The notes below the pieces were generated by a model that was not told the DNA's origin, searched no databases, and saw only the letters and a program-made list of their open reading frames with translations. Made by a program: the position numbers and the translations under genes. From CAVVXX01 sp963707975 (lineage in GTDB: Bacteria; Pseudomonadota; Alphaproteobacteria; Micropepsales; Micropepsaceae), in NCBI GenBank assembly GCA_963707975.1, contig OY970177.1, positions 1,116,001 to 1,180,000 on the forward strand: DNA of 64,000 bases, written 5' to 3'. Of the stretch, positions 1 through 8,162 are shown one piece after another; position 1 is the stretch's first letter, and each line of letters opens with the position of its first letter.

Positions 1-97
1 TTCCGCGTTAGGTTCTTCACCTCACGCCGCTCTCAAGGCATCACCTTTCGAGGAAGGCCGGTCTTTTAGCGCGCAAGCCGCCCAAGGGAAAGGAAAA

Positions 98-1090
98 TCA
101 GAGCGTCAGCAGGATTTTGCCGATATGGGCGCTTTCCCGCAGGCGGGCATGGGCCTTTCCGGCCTCGGCCAGCGGAAAGCTGCTATCGATCACGGGGCGG
201 ATGCGGCCCTGTTCGATCAGTGGCCAAACCTGGGCCGCGACCGCATCGCGGATGCGCCCTTTTTCTTCGTCGCAGCGAAACCGAAGCCCCGTCGCCGTCA
301 TGCTGAGATGGCGCGCCTGCATGACTCGGAAATCGACCTCGACGCGGGCGCCCTTCTGAAAGGCGATGTTGACGAGGCGGCCGCCTTGGCCAAGCGCGTC
401 CAGATTGCGCTGCACGTAATCGCCGCCCACCATGTCGAGGATGACATCCACGCCTTTGCCGCCGGTTTCGGCCATCACCACGGCGGTAAAATCTTCCTCG
501 CGGTAATCGATGGCGCGCGCTGCGCCGAGCTCTTTGCATACGGCGCATTTCTGGGCACTGCCCGCTGTCGCGAACACGCGGTGCCCGCGCGCCGCCATCA
601 ATTGAATGGCAGCGACGCCAATGCCGCTGGTGCCGCCATGGACGAGGAATGTTTCTCCCGGTTTCAGGCGGCCCGCATCGAATACATTCGTCCACACGGT
701 GAAAAAGGCTTCGGGCAGCGCCGCGGCTTCGGAAAGGCCCACGCCTTTTGGCCAGGGCAAGAGGCAAAGCGCGCTCGCCAGCGCATATTCGGCATAGCCG
801 CCGCCCGGCAGCAGTGCGCAGACGGCATCGCCTACGCGCCAGCCCTTAACACCTTCGCCCAACGCCGCAATGGCGCCGGACACTTCCATTCCCAGCGTTT
901 CCGGCGCGCCCTTTGGCGGCGGATAGCGCCCCTCCGCCTGCAACAGATCGGCACGGTTGAGCCCTGCCGCCGCGACCTTGATCAGCACCTGGCCTGCGCC
1001 CGGTTCCGGCACGGGGAGTTCCGTCAACACCAGCATTGGCGGCTCGCCCGGCAAGACGCGGATGGCATTCATGGCGTTCATTTGCGACAT
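98..1090 (-). CDS. NAD(P)H:quinone oxidoreductase, zinc-independent MDR family
   Basis: A 330-residue medium-chain dehydrogenase/reductase of the quinone oxidoreductase (PIG3-like) branch, expected to reduce quinones or other electrophiles with NADPH in the cytoplasm. An N-terminal GroES-like half (about residues 1-125) carries the AAGLNRADLLQ and ETLGMEVSG motifs of this branch and lacks the structural-zinc cysteine cluster of alcohol dehydrogenases. The nucleotide-binding half has the loop VHGGTSGIGVAAIQL. The first Met of MSQMNAMNA is taken; two later Met codons are also possible. It is divergent from the DUF1192 gene, only 39 bases away, so they share a promoter region. The substrate cannot be told from sequence. 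Confidence 0.85.
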   Translation of the reverse strand: MSQMNAMNAIRVLPGEPPMLVLTELPVPEPGAGQVLIKVAAAGLNRADLLQAEGRYPPPKGAPETLGMEVSGAIAALGEGVKGWRVGDAVCALLPGGGYAEYALASALCLLPWPKGVGLSEAAALPEAFFTVWTNVFDAGRLKPGETFLVHGGTSGIGVAAIQLMAARGHRVFATAGSAQKCAVCKELGAARAIDYREEDFTAVVMAETGGKGVDVILDMVGGDYVQRNLDALGQGGRLVNIAFQKGARVEVDFRVMQARHLSMTATGLRFRCDEEKGRIRDAVAAQVWPLIEQGRIRPVIDSSFPLAEAGKAHARLRESAHIGKILLTL

Positions 1091-1129
1091 TTGCCAAGCT
1101 TAGCAGACGCACACCTCACGGACACGCTC

Positions 1130-1327
1130 ATGGCCATCGACCCCGAAGAATTGCTTCCGCGCAAACCGAAGCATGATATCGTGTTGGGTGAAGATCTGTC
1201 CGCAATGTCGGCGGGCGAGCTGGAAAAGCGCATCGCGGCGCTCGAAGCCGAGATCGGCCGCGCGCGCGAAGCGATAAGAGCGCGCGAGGCCACCAAATCG
1301 GCTGCCCGCGATTTCTTCAAGCGGTAG
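1130..1327 (+). CDS. DUF1192 family small protein
   Basis: A 65-residue protein starting MAIDPEELLPR, with a helical, charged middle (LEKRIAALEAEIGRAREAI) that should form a short coiled coil. The PEELxPR start and the SAxELExRIxxLExEI stretch are the hallmarks of the alphaproteobacterial DUF1192 family, whose function is not established. The ATG at 1130 is chosen because homologous proteins are about 60-70 residues and the family signature begins there; a long open frame continues upstream only because it lies antisense to the oxidoreductase gene. It precedes rcdA on the same strand. Confidence 0.75.
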   Translation: MAIDPEELLPRKPKHDIVLGEDLSAMSAGELEKRIAALEAEIGRAREAIRAREATKSAARDFFKR

Positions 1328-1512
1328 TGCTAACGCCAGCGCGAAAGACGGTAAATTAATGTTGCGGAGGCGACCGGAAATTTCAAGCCTGTTGCGGCGC
1401 TGCGTCTTTTGCCCCTTATTCGTAAGCATTAATGCAGCTTGGGCGGCGTCTTGCCTTGCCATGGGCACGTGGCTTGCTAGCTTAAGCGCGAGGGCACATT
1501 GGCCGGGGGCAA

Positions 1513-2037
1513 ATGGCAGCCGGGTTAGCTGAAGAAGAAACAGTGCAGGGCATGTCCTTGCAGAATTTTGCTGCGTCGGCGCTGTTCGAGCGCACCTTCG
1601 ACGAGGGCATGGCGCTGGTCGAAGAAACCGCGCGTTATCTTGACGGACGTGGCCGCGATGAATCCCGCCAGTTGCAGCGCCAGGCGGCGCTGGTTTACGC
1701 AGGCGAATCCATGCGCGTCACCACGCGGCTGATGCAGGCAGCAAGCTGGCTGCTTGTTCAGCGCGCGGTGCAGGAAGGCGACATGACGCCCGAGGTCGCG
1801 TCCCAGGAGCGCTACCGGCTGGGCGGGCGGGAAATCTGCTTGGGCAGGCGGGAAGAGGGCATCGGCGACATGCCGGCCAAGCTCGTCGACCTTCTGGAAC
1901 GCAGTGAAAGCCTGTACCGGCGCATTGCGCGGCTGGACGACGTGCTGTTCGGGCGCACCAAGATTGCGCCGGGCGTCAAAAGCCAGTTCAAAAAGCTGGA
2001 GCAGGCTTTCGGCCGTGCCGAAAACGGCAGGCGCTGA
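1513..2037 (+). CDS. rcdA: DUF1465 family protein, RcdA-like regulator of CtrA degradation
   Basis: A 174-residue helical protein of the DUF1465 family, the family of Caulobacter RcdA. RcdA is an adaptor that, with CpdR and PopA, delivers CtrA to the ClpXP protease at the cell pole. Visible family features are the N-terminal FAASALFERTFDEGMALVEETA helix, the YAGESMRVTTRLMQAASWLLVQRAV core and the YRLGGREIC segment, consistent with a three-helix bundle. The start could be 1513 (GGGGG upstream) or 1552, where MSLQNFA aligns better with known starts. ctrA, chpT and sciP all lie elsewhere in this window, which supports a role in CtrA control. Function is inferred from family membership. Confidence 0.8.
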   Translation: MAAGLAEEETVQGMSLQNFAASALFERTFDEGMALVEETARYLDGRGRDESRQLQRQAALVYAGESMRVTTRLMQAASWLLVQRAVQEGDMTPEVASQERYRLGGREICLGRREEGIGDMPAKLVDLLERSESLYRRIARLDDVLFGRTKIAPGVKSQFKKLEQAFGRAENGRR

Positions 2038-2049
2038 GTTTCGCGAAGC

Positions 2050-2271
2050 CTACTTCACGAAATCCTTGAACTTCTTGTTGAAGCGCGTGAGCCGGCCGCC
2101 CCGATCCATCAGCTGCTGCTGGCCGCCGGTCCAGGCCGGGTGCGTGGTGGGATCGATATCGAGCGTGAGCTTGTCGCCGGACGCGCCCCAGGTGGTGCGG
2201 GTGCGATAGCTGGTGCCGTCATTCAGCATGACGGTGACGAAGTGATAGGCGGGATGAATGCCCTTTTTCAT
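2050..2271 (-). CDS. rpmE: 50S ribosomal protein L31
   Basis: A 73-residue ribosomal protein L31 of the large subunit. It starts MKKGIHPAYHFVTVMLNDG and ends KFKDFVK. The four-cysteine zinc motif of the zinc-binding L31 form is absent, so this is the zinc-independent (C minus) type. The start at 2271 is fixed by the family N-terminus; the open frame extends upstream without matching L31. It is convergent with rcdA, 12 bases apart. Confidence 0.93.
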   Translation of the reverse strand: MKKGIHPAYHFVTVMLNDGTSYRTRTTWGASGDKLTLDIDPTTHPAWTGGQQQLMDRGGRLTRFNKKFKDFVK

Positions 2272-2332
2272 GGCGCTGCGTCCTTCACGCAAGGCGGCGC
2301 TTATAAGGGGTCGCACCCCAGGGTGGCAAGTA

Positions 2333-2602
2333 TCAGTCAGGCCGGTCCGGGCCGATGCAAACCCAGCCGCCATTCTGGCAGGCGGAAATTTTGGGCGCCT
2401 CGCAGGTCTTTTTGGGTTCCGTGCACACGGCTTCACGCTGCTGCGGCTGGCTGACCGCGTGCGCCGGTTGCGCGCTCTGGCTTTTCATCGGCGTCACATC
2501 AGAAGCGGGCGGCGTATTGGCGAGAGAAGGCGCGCCATTCGCGCCCGCCAAGGCGGCAGCACAGCTGACGCCAAAAATAATGGCCTGGAAATTCGCGCGC
2601 AT
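2333..2602 (-). CDS. Small secreted cysteine-containing protein, unknown function
   Basis: An 89-residue protein with a signal-peptide-like start (MRANFQAIIFGVSCAAALAGANG), a Pro/Gln/Ser-rich linker, and a C-terminal part with four cysteines (CTEPKKTCEAPKISACQNGGWVC) that could form two disulfides in the periplasm. I do not recognise a family. It lies just downstream of the OmpA-family gene on the same strand (27 bases) and may be co-transcribed with it and with rpmE. Confidence 0.55.
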   Translation of the reverse strand: MRANFQAIIFGVSCAAALAGANGAPSLANTPPASDVTPMKSQSAQPAHAVSQPQQREAVCTEPKKTCEAPKISACQNGGWVCIGPDRPD

Positions 2603-2629
2603 GAAACGTCCCTTTGGTTGCCCGCAAAC

Positions 2630-3658
2630 CTAGCTCGAATGCACGAAAACGTCCACGCGGTCGGGCGCGCCGCCGTCATTCACGCCGCCCAGCGCGCGCA
2701 CGTCGATGCGCTCGGCCGGCACGCCGTCTTCGATGAGCAGCGCGCGAACGGCAAGCGCGCGTTTGAGCGAAAGCCGCCGCGCGTCCGAGGATTTATCGCC
2801 CGGCATGCCGCCAAAAGCTTCGAGCTGCACGCGGCCCGCGCCCTTGAGCGTCGCCGTCAGTGTGGAGGCGAGATTGCGCAAATCCGTGATGGTGTCGGGA
2901 GCGGGATCGACCGCGCCTTCGGCGAAAAGCACTTGCGAACGCTTAGTTAGGCCTGTGTGTTCTTGCGCTTGCGATTTCGCGGGCGCGGCTTTTTTCTCGG
3001 GCTGCTGCGGCGGTGGGGCAGGCGCGGCCGCTGGCGGCTCAAGCGAAGCGCTTTTTTGATGTTGCGGCGCCGGGGCCGGTGCGGGCGCTTGCACGGGACG
3101 AAATTGCGCGGAACGGGCACCGCGCGCAGGCGGGCCAACCACGATGTCGGGCTGGCTCGGTGTCAGCGCCAGGGGAATGCCATGCGACACCGTTGGTTGC
3201 GCAGATGGCGCTTTCGGCGGCGGCGATGATTGCGGCGCAGTGCTGTTGGCGTTTTGGGTCTGCGTGATGAAACTCACCGCGGATTGCGCCGGGAGCGGTT
3301 GCGGTGCTTGCGCCGGGGGTCTGTACGCGGGCGTCGCGGTTTGCACGATATGTTTTGGCGCGCGCGTTTTTTTGGCAGGCGGCGCCGCCGCGGTCTGTTC
3401 GGGCGCTTTTGCCGTGCCATGCTCTGCGATGGTGCGATGTTTGATTTCGCTGGGCGGGATCAGCTTGATCGGCGTTTCGGAAGTGCCCGGATATGGCATG
3501 CCGGGTTGCAGCAATTGTCCCTGTGGCGCGGGGCCCGGATCGAGCAAAACCGGCGCGCTTCCGGAGGGCGCCTGCTGCGCCATTCCAGGCGAGGACAGCC
3601 CAAGGACGGAAAGTGCGGCCAGAACCGCCGTCAGCAAAAACGCTCGATAATTCAGCAT
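2630..3658 (-). CDS. OmpA-family C-terminal domain protein with Pro/Ala-rich linker
   Basis: A 342-residue exported protein: signal peptide (MLNYRAFLLTAVLAALSVLG, cleavage near SPGMAQQ), a long low-complexity Pro/Ala/Gln linker over roughly residues 30-240, and a C-terminal OmpA-like peptidoglycan-binding fold. In that domain the segment SSDARRLSLKRALAVRALLIEDGVPAERIDVRALGG matches the usual N-LSxRRAxAVxxxLxxxGV pattern, but the preceding GHTD motif is replaced by AFGGMPGDKS, so binding to diaminopimelate may be altered. Likely tethers something across the periplasm. The start at 3658 is set by the signal peptide; the frame continues upstream antisense to the IMPase gene's far side. Confidence 0.7.
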   Translation of the reverse strand: MLNYRAFLLTAVLAALSVLGLSSPGMAQQAPSGSAPVLLDPGPAPQGQLLQPGMPYPGTSETPIKLIPPSEIKHRTIAEHGTAKAPEQTAAAPPAKKTRAPKHIVQTATPAYRPPAQAPQPLPAQSAVSFITQTQNANSTAPQSSPPPKAPSAQPTVSHGIPLALTPSQPDIVVGPPARGARSAQFRPVQAPAPAPAPQHQKSASLEPPAAAPAPPPQQPEKKAAPAKSQAQEHTGLTKRSQVLFAEGAVDPAPDTITDLRNLASTLTATLKGAGRVQLEAFGGMPGDKSSDARRLSLKRALAVRALLIEDGVPAERIDVRALGGVNDGGAPDRVDVFVHSS

Positions 3659-3755
3659 GTCAGCGATCGCGAAATCCCAAGTGTTGTTCCACTGGCGTCC
3701 CCCCGCGCCGGAGACCGACTCGCGTGGCGCGCACCATAATGGGCGCGGCCCGTGC

Positions 3756-4556
3756 TCACAACCGTCCAGCGGACCGAATAAGCTCCAACATCGGGCGGTG
3801 CAATACCTCGTTGGCGGCCAGCAAGTGGCCAGTTTCGAGCATTCTGCCCGCGCCATCAAGGTCGCTAACCATGCCGCCAGCTTCCCGCACCAGCAGGATG
3901 CCGGCGGCAATATCCCAGGGCGACAGATCGCGCTCCCAATAGGCGTCGAAGCGTCCGGCCGCCGTCCAGGCGAGATCGAGCGCGGCCGCGCCGAAGCGGC
4001 GAACGCCCGCCACCGCATTCATCATCGGTTTCAACTCGTCCAGGAATTGCGCGTGGCCCCCGGTGCCGTGAAACGGCGTGCCGGTGGCCACCACGGCCTC
4101 GCTTAGCGATCTGCGCGCCGCCACGCGCAGACGATGGTTGTTGAGATAGGCGCCGTGCCCGCGCTCGGCCACGAACATCTCGTCCGTCACCGGATTGAAC
4201 ACGACGGCCGAAGCAAGCTGGCCTTCGCGCTCGAGGGCGATGGAAATGGCGAATTGCGGAATGCTATGCATGAAATTCGTTGTGCCATCCAAGGGATCGA
4301 TGATGAAGTGGTGCGTTTTGTCCGCGCCTTCGATGACGCCGCTTTCCTCCACTAGAAAGCCGTAGCCGGGCCGCGCTTTCGATAATTCCTCGATCAGGAT
4401 GCGTTCGGTGCGCTGGTCGGCACTGGTGACGAAATCGGCGGGGCCTTTCCGCGACACCTGCAAATTTTCCAGTTCGCCGAAATCGCGGATGAGCGCGCGC
4501 CCCGCCTTGCGGGCGGCGGCCACCATCACGTTCAGCGCGGGCGAGAGATAGGGCAC
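3756..4556 (-). CDS. suhB: Inositol monophosphatase family protein (SuhB-like)
   Basis: A 266-residue member of the Mg2+-dependent, Li+-sensitive phosphatase family. Metal-binding motifs are visible: EESG (in GFLVEESG), the DPLDGTTNF loop, and WDIAAGILLVREAGG near the C-terminus. A GTG start at 4556 is preferred: it immediately follows the stop of efp (TAA-C-GTG), and the VPYLSPALNVMVAAARKAGR stretch aligns with the usual N-terminus of alphaproteobacterial SuhB proteins of about 265 residues; an ATG at 4586 would overlap efp by 29 bases. The physiological substrate is uncertain (inositol phosphates, or a role in rRNA transcription as known for E. coli SuhB). Confidence 0.85.
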   Translation of the reverse strand: MPYLSPALNVMVAAARKAGRALIRDFGELENLQVSRKGPADFVTSADQRTERILIEELSKARPGYGFLVEESGVIEGADKTHHFIIDPLDGTTNFMHSIPQFAISIALEREGQLASAVVFNPVTDEMFVAERGHGAYLNNHRLRVAARRSLSEAVVATGTPFHGTGGHAQFLDELKPMMNAVAGVRRFGAAALDLAWTAAGRFDAYWERDLSPWDIAAGILLVREAGGMVSDLDGAGRMLETGHLLAANEVLHRPMLELIRSAGRL

Positions 4557-4557
4557 G

Positions 4558-5124
4558 TTACTCGGCGCGGCGCACGTAGGAGCCATCGTCGGTCGCGACC
4601 ACGATCTTGGCGCCTGCTTCGATGAAAGGCGGCACCAGCACCTTGAGGCCGTTTTCGAGAACCGCGTTTTTATAGGACGGCGCGGCCGTTCCGCCCTTGA
4701 GAACCGGATCGGCTTCCACCACCGTCAGCACGACATTGGGCGGCAACGCGATGCCGATGGGGCGGCTCTCATGCATCTGCAACACCACCTTCATGCCGTC
4801 CTGAAGGAAATGCGCGCGTTCACCGACGAAGCCCGCGTCAAGCTCGATCTGGTCGAAGGTCTTCATGTCCATGAAAGCCAGCGTATCGCCGCTGGCGTAG
4901 AGGAACTGGAAGTCGCGGCGCTCAAGCTCGACTTCCTCGACCGTTTCCGCCGCGCGGAAGCGTTCGTTGAGCTTGCTGCCGTTGAGGATGTTTTTCAGTT
5001 CGGCCTGGTTATAGGCGCCGCCTTTGCCGGGCTTCACGGCCTGCGTCTTCACGACGGCCCAGAGCGAGCCATTGTGCTCGATCACCATGCCGGGACGGAT
5101 TTCGTTGCCTGCGACTTTCGCCAT
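4558..5124 (-). CDS. efp: Elongation factor P
   Basis: A 188-residue elongation factor P, which relieves ribosome stalling at polyproline stretches. All three beta-barrel domains are present. The tip of domain I reads KPGKGGAY with lysine at residue 34, the position that is beta-lysylated by EpmA in organisms that have it; no epmA is seen here. The start is fixed by the family N-terminus MAKVAGNEIRPGMVI; an upstream in-frame ATG is not supported. The downstream IMPase gene begins directly at the stop codon, so the two are probably translationally coupled. Confidence 0.95.
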   Translation of the reverse strand: MAKVAGNEIRPGMVIEHNGSLWAVVKTQAVKPGKGGAYNQAELKNILNGSKLNERFRAAETVEEVELERRDFQFLYASGDTLAFMDMKTFDQIELDAGFVGERAHFLQDGMKVVLQMHESRPIGIALPPNVVLTVVEADPVLKGGTAAPSYKNAVLENGLKVLVPPFIEAGAKIVVATDDGSYVRRAE

Positions 5125-5189
5125 GTGCCACGCGTCACTTTTCAAAGAGCGGCGGGTTCTAGCAGGGGCGCGTGGGCGCGTGCAAATGG

Positions 5190-5220
5190 TCCTCACCCTT
5201 CGACAGGCTCAGAGGGCCTC
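5190..5220. repeat. Intergenic repeat family A, single arm
   Basis: The string CCTCACCCTTCGACAGGCTC and following AGAGGGCC lies between thiE and efp. The same core (CCTCACCCTTCG, then GCTCAGG) recurs at 5863, 11625 and 52188. This is a short dispersed intergenic repeat of the type common in alphaproteobacterial chromosomes. Confidence 0.7.
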
Positions 5221-5225
5221 TTCGA

Positions 5226-5852
5226 TCAAAACAGCGCGTTGAATTCTTTGACGGCGGCCGCGGGGCCTTTCTCGTACGCCCATACGCCGGAAGAGACCGC
5301 GAGAAAATCCGCGCCCGCTTCGATCAGCGTCTTGGCGTTGGCGGGCGTGATGCCGCCGATGGCGACGCAGGGCACCACCATCATTTCCGACCACCAGGAA
5401 AGAATTTCAGGTGAGGCGTGAGCTTTGACCTGGTCTTTGGTGGCGGTGGGGAAAAAAGCGCCGAAGGCGACGTAATCGGCGCCAGCTTCGGCGGCCTCGA
5501 CGGCTAAGTGCCGCGAGTTGTGGCAGGTGACGCCGACGATGCGGTTGGGGCCCATCGCCGCGCGCGCATCGGTGTAACTGGCGTCGTCCTGACCAACATG
5601 CACGCCATCGGCGCCGATGGCGGCTGCAAGATCGGGCCGGTCGTTGAGAATGAAGGCGGCGTTCGCTTTTTGCGTGACCGGCATCAGCATTTCGGCCGCG
5701 CGTTTGATCTCGTCGTCGCTTGCATCTTTCAGGCGCAATTGCACGCAGGCGACATCGCCCGCAGCAAGCGCGATTTTGAGCACGCCGGCAAAAGATGGCG
5801 GATCAAGCTTGGGCGGCGTGATCAAATAAAGCCGGCAACCCGTGTCAGGCAT
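5226..5852 (-). CDS. thiE: Thiamine phosphate synthase
   Basis: A 208-residue TIM-barrel enzyme joining HMP-pyrophosphate and the thiazole phosphate to give thiamine phosphate. Motifs seen: VQLRLKDAS near residue 38, FILNDRPDLAAAIGADGVHVGQDD (the Asp-rich pyrophosphate and Mg2+ site), YVAFGAFFPTATK (phosphate loop) and AIGGITPANA. thiD lies elsewhere in the window (29959), so the two pyrimidine-branch genes are not adjacent. It follows fba on the same strand after a repeat-containing gap of 84 bases. No THI-box riboswitch is visible in that gap. Confidence 0.92.
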   Translation of the reverse strand: MPDTGCRLYLITPPKLDPPSFAGVLKIALAAGDVACVQLRLKDASDDEIKRAAEMLMPVTQKANAAFILNDRPDLAAAIGADGVHVGQDDASYTDARAAMGPNRIVGVTCHNSRHLAVEAAEAGADYVAFGAFFPTATKDQVKAHASPEILSWWSEMMVVPCVAIGGITPANAKTLIEAGADFLAVSSGVWAYEKGPAAAVKEFNALF

Positions 5853-5862
5853 TTATCCTCCA

Positions 5863-5934
5863 CCTCACCCTTCGACGGCTCAGGGTGAAGCGTTCTGCTA
5901 GATCCTCATGCTGAGCTTGTCGAAGCATGAGGAT
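5863..5934. repeat. Intergenic repeat family A, two-part element with hairpin
   Basis: Between fba and thiE. First part CCTCACCCTTCGACGGCTC then AGGGTGAAG (5863-5889); second part (5902-5934) has a perfect 9-base inverted repeat, CCTCATGCT and AGCATGAGG, flanking GAGCTTGTCGA. The same two-part arrangement occurs at 11625-11694. Transcribed, the second part would fold as a stable hairpin and could act as a processing or attenuation site between the two genes. Confidence 0.75.
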
Positions 5935-5936
5935 TA

Positions 5937-6962
5937 TCACGCGGCTTTCTTTTCCAGATCGGGCTTCCATTGGCCCATCGTGGCAAGGCCGTTCATGTGC
6001 GCGCGATGGGCGAAGGCGCGCTGTGCCGCCGCCACGTTTTCGGGCTTGCCCTTCCAGGCCATTTGCGGCGCGTGTTGCAACGCGCGGCCATAAGAGAAGG
6101 TGAGCGGCCAGGGCAGCGGCCCCATTTTGTTCACGGCGTCGAGATGGGCGGTCGCCTGCTCGTCCGATTGCCCGCCGGAAAGGAAGGCGATGCCGGTTAC
6201 GGCGGCGGGCACGCAGGCTTTCAGGCACTTGATGGTTTTCTCCGCCACTTCCTGCACGCTGGCCTGTTTGGGGGATTTCTTACCCGCGATCACCATGTTG
6301 GGTTTCAGTATGGTGCCTTCGAGGGCCACGTCGGCCTTATACAAATCCATATAAAGCTGCTTCAGCACCCATTCGGTGGTTTCGTAGCAGCGGCCAATTT
6401 CGTGCGCGCCATCCATCAGCACTTCGGGTTCGACGATGGGAACGATGTTCTGCTCCTGGCAGAGCGCGGCATAGCGCGCGAGCGCATGAGTGTTGTCCAT
6501 GATGCAGGCGAAACTGGGGATGCCCTGGCCTATGTCGATCACCGCGCGCCATTTGGCGAAGCGGGCGCCAAGCTTGTAATACTCCATCAGCCGCTCGCGC
6601 AGGCCGTCTAGGCCTTCGGTAATCATTTCGTTCGGGTAACCGGCAAGCGGTTTCGCGCCCTTGTCCACCTTGATGCCGGGCACGGCGCCCGTCTGTTCGA
6701 TCAGCTTTACCAGCGGCGTGCCGTCTTTGGCATTCTGGCGGATGGTTTCGTCGTAAAGGATGACGCCGGAAATATTCTGCTTCATCGCCTCGCCGGTGCG
6801 GAAGAGCAGTTCGCGGTAATCGCGGCGATTGTTTTCGGTGGATTCCACGCCTATGGCGTCGAAGCGTTTCTTGATGGTGCCCGAGCTTTCGTCAGCCGCA
6901 AGAATGCCCTTGCCCTTGGCCACCATTTTCATCGAAGTGCTGACCAGTTCGTCAATATTCAT
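5937..6962 (-). CDS. fba: Class I fructose-bisphosphate aldolase
   Basis: A 341-residue class I (Schiff-base, metal-independent) aldolase cleaving or forming fructose 1,6-bisphosphate. Signatures: GKGILAADESSGTIKKRF near the N-terminus, SGVILYDETIRQ, PIVEPEVLMDG, and EGTILKPNMV with the Schiff-base lysine. The ATG at 6962 overlaps the pgk stop as ATGA, so translation is probably coupled to pgk. Class I aldolase next to pgk-gap-tkt is a usual central carbon arrangement in alphaproteobacteria. It is unbroken, unlike tkt and gap upstream. Confidence 0.95.
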   Translation of the reverse strand: MNIDELVSTSMKMVAKGKGILAADESSGTIKKRFDAIGVESTENNRRDYRELLFRTGEAMKQNISGVILYDETIRQNAKDGTPLVKLIEQTGAVPGIKVDKGAKPLAGYPNEMITEGLDGLRERLMEYYKLGARFAKWRAVIDIGQGIPSFACIMDNTHALARYAALCQEQNIVPIVEPEVLMDGAHEIGRCYETTEWVLKQLYMDLYKADVALEGTILKPNMVIAGKKSPKQASVQEVAEKTIKCLKACVPAAVTGIAFLSGGQSDEQATAHLDAVNKMGPLPWPLTFSYGRALQHAPQMAWKGKPENVAAAQRAFAHRAHMNGLATMGQWKPDLEKKAA

Positions 6963-8155
6963 CGCGTTACCTCTAATGCCGCAACACCCGGCAAGGTTTT
7001 TCCTTCCAGCCACTCCAGAAACGCGCCGCCGGCGGTCGAGACATAAGTGAAATCCTTCTCGACATGGGCCTGGGCCAACGCCGCCACAGTATCGCCACCG
7101 CCCGCCACCGAAAGAAGCTTTCCTTCCCGTGTGCGCGCGGCAACTGCCTTGGCGGCGGCCACGGTGCCGGCCTGGAACGGCGGCGTCTCGAAAGCGCCGA
7201 GCGGCCCGTTCCAGACCAGTGTTTTCATATTCTGCAACTGGCTGACGAAGGCTGCAACCGAGGCCGGGCCGATGTCGAGGATGATTTCATCGTCGGCAAC
7301 CTTGTCCGCCGCCACCGTTCGATGCGTGGCGTTGGCCTTGAATTCCCTGGCTACCACCACGTCGATTGGCAAATGGATTTTGGCGCCCATCTTATCCGCG
7401 GTTGTTATAATGCGGCGCGCGGTTTCGAGCTGATCGGGTTCCGAAAGCGACTTGCCGATCTGCAATCCCTTGGCGGCAAGGAATGTGTTCGCCATGGCGC
7501 CGCCGATGACGAGCGCGTTCACGCGCGCGACCAGGTTTTCCAAGAGCGCAATCTTTGTGGAGATTTTCGCGCCACCCACAACCGCCATCACAGGGCGCGC
7601 AGGGTTATCCAGCGCCTTTTGCAGATGTTCGAGTTCGGCCTGCATGGAACGCCCGGCGGCGCTCGGCAATAAATGTGCAATGGCTTCCGTCGTCGCGTGC
7701 GCGCGATGCGCGGCAGAAAATGCATCGTTGACGAAAATATCGCCGAACGAAGCGATCTGTTTGGCGAACTCGGGATTGTTTTTCTCTTCGTCCGAATGAA
7801 AGCGCGTGTTCTCCAATAACAGCACATCGCCGTCTTTCAGTTTGGCGACGGCTGCTTGCGCTTTCTCGCCCATGCAATCCTCGGCAAACGCAACGGCTTT
7901 GCCGATTGCTTTCGCCAGCGGTGCTGCGATGGGCTTCAGCGACATGGAAGGCACGACCTTGCCCTTAGGCCGGTCGAAATGCGAAAGCACGATCACGCGC
8001 GCGCCCTTTTCCGAAAGCTCTTTGAGCGTCGGCGCCTGGCGCTCGATGCGGGTGGCGTCGGTGACGCGGCCCTCATTCATCGGCACGTTGAGGTCGGCGC
8101 GAACGAGAACGCGTTTGCCCTTTACCTGAAGATCATCGAGCGTGCGGTAAACCAT
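6959..8155 (-). CDS. pgk: Phosphoglycerate kinase
   Basis: A 398-residue phosphoglycerate kinase converting 1,3-bisphosphoglycerate and ADP to 3-phosphoglycerate and ATP. Key segments: VLVRADLNVPMNEGRVTDATRI at the N-terminus, SHFDRPKGKV, PVMAVVGGAKISTKI, and the C-terminal nucleotide-binding stretch LLSVAGGGDTVAAL. Intact. It starts 8 bases after the gap stop and overlaps fba by four bases at its end, so gap-pgk-fba is one operon. Confidence 0.96.
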   Translation of the reverse strand: MVYRTLDDLQVKGKRVLVRADLNVPMNEGRVTDATRIERQAPTLKELSEKGARVIVLSHFDRPKGKVVPSMSLKPIAAPLAKAIGKAVAFAEDCMGEKAQAAVAKLKDGDVLLLENTRFHSDEEKNNPEFAKQIASFGDIFVNDAFSAAHRAHATTEAIAHLLPSAAGRSMQAELEHLQKALDNPARPVMAVVGGAKISTKIALLENLVARVNALVIGGAMANTFLAAKGLQIGKSLSEPDQLETARRIITTADKMGAKIHLPIDVVVAREFKANATHRTVAADKVADDEIILDIGPASVAAFVSQLQNMKTLVWNGPLGAFETPPFQAGTVAAAKAVAARTREGKLLSVAGGGDTVAALAQAHVEKDFTYVSTAGGAFLEWLEGKTLPGVAALEVTR

Positions 8156-8162
8156 GCACCCG

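Noticed and set aside
125..1129. A long plus-strand frame before the DUF1192 start
   Set aside because: It is antisense to the quinone oxidoreductase and shows no domain; only its last 65 codons correspond to DUF1192.
1426..1435. Palindrome GCATTAATGC upstream of rcdA as a CtrA site
   Set aside because: It contains a single TTAA and lacks the partner half-site at seven bases.
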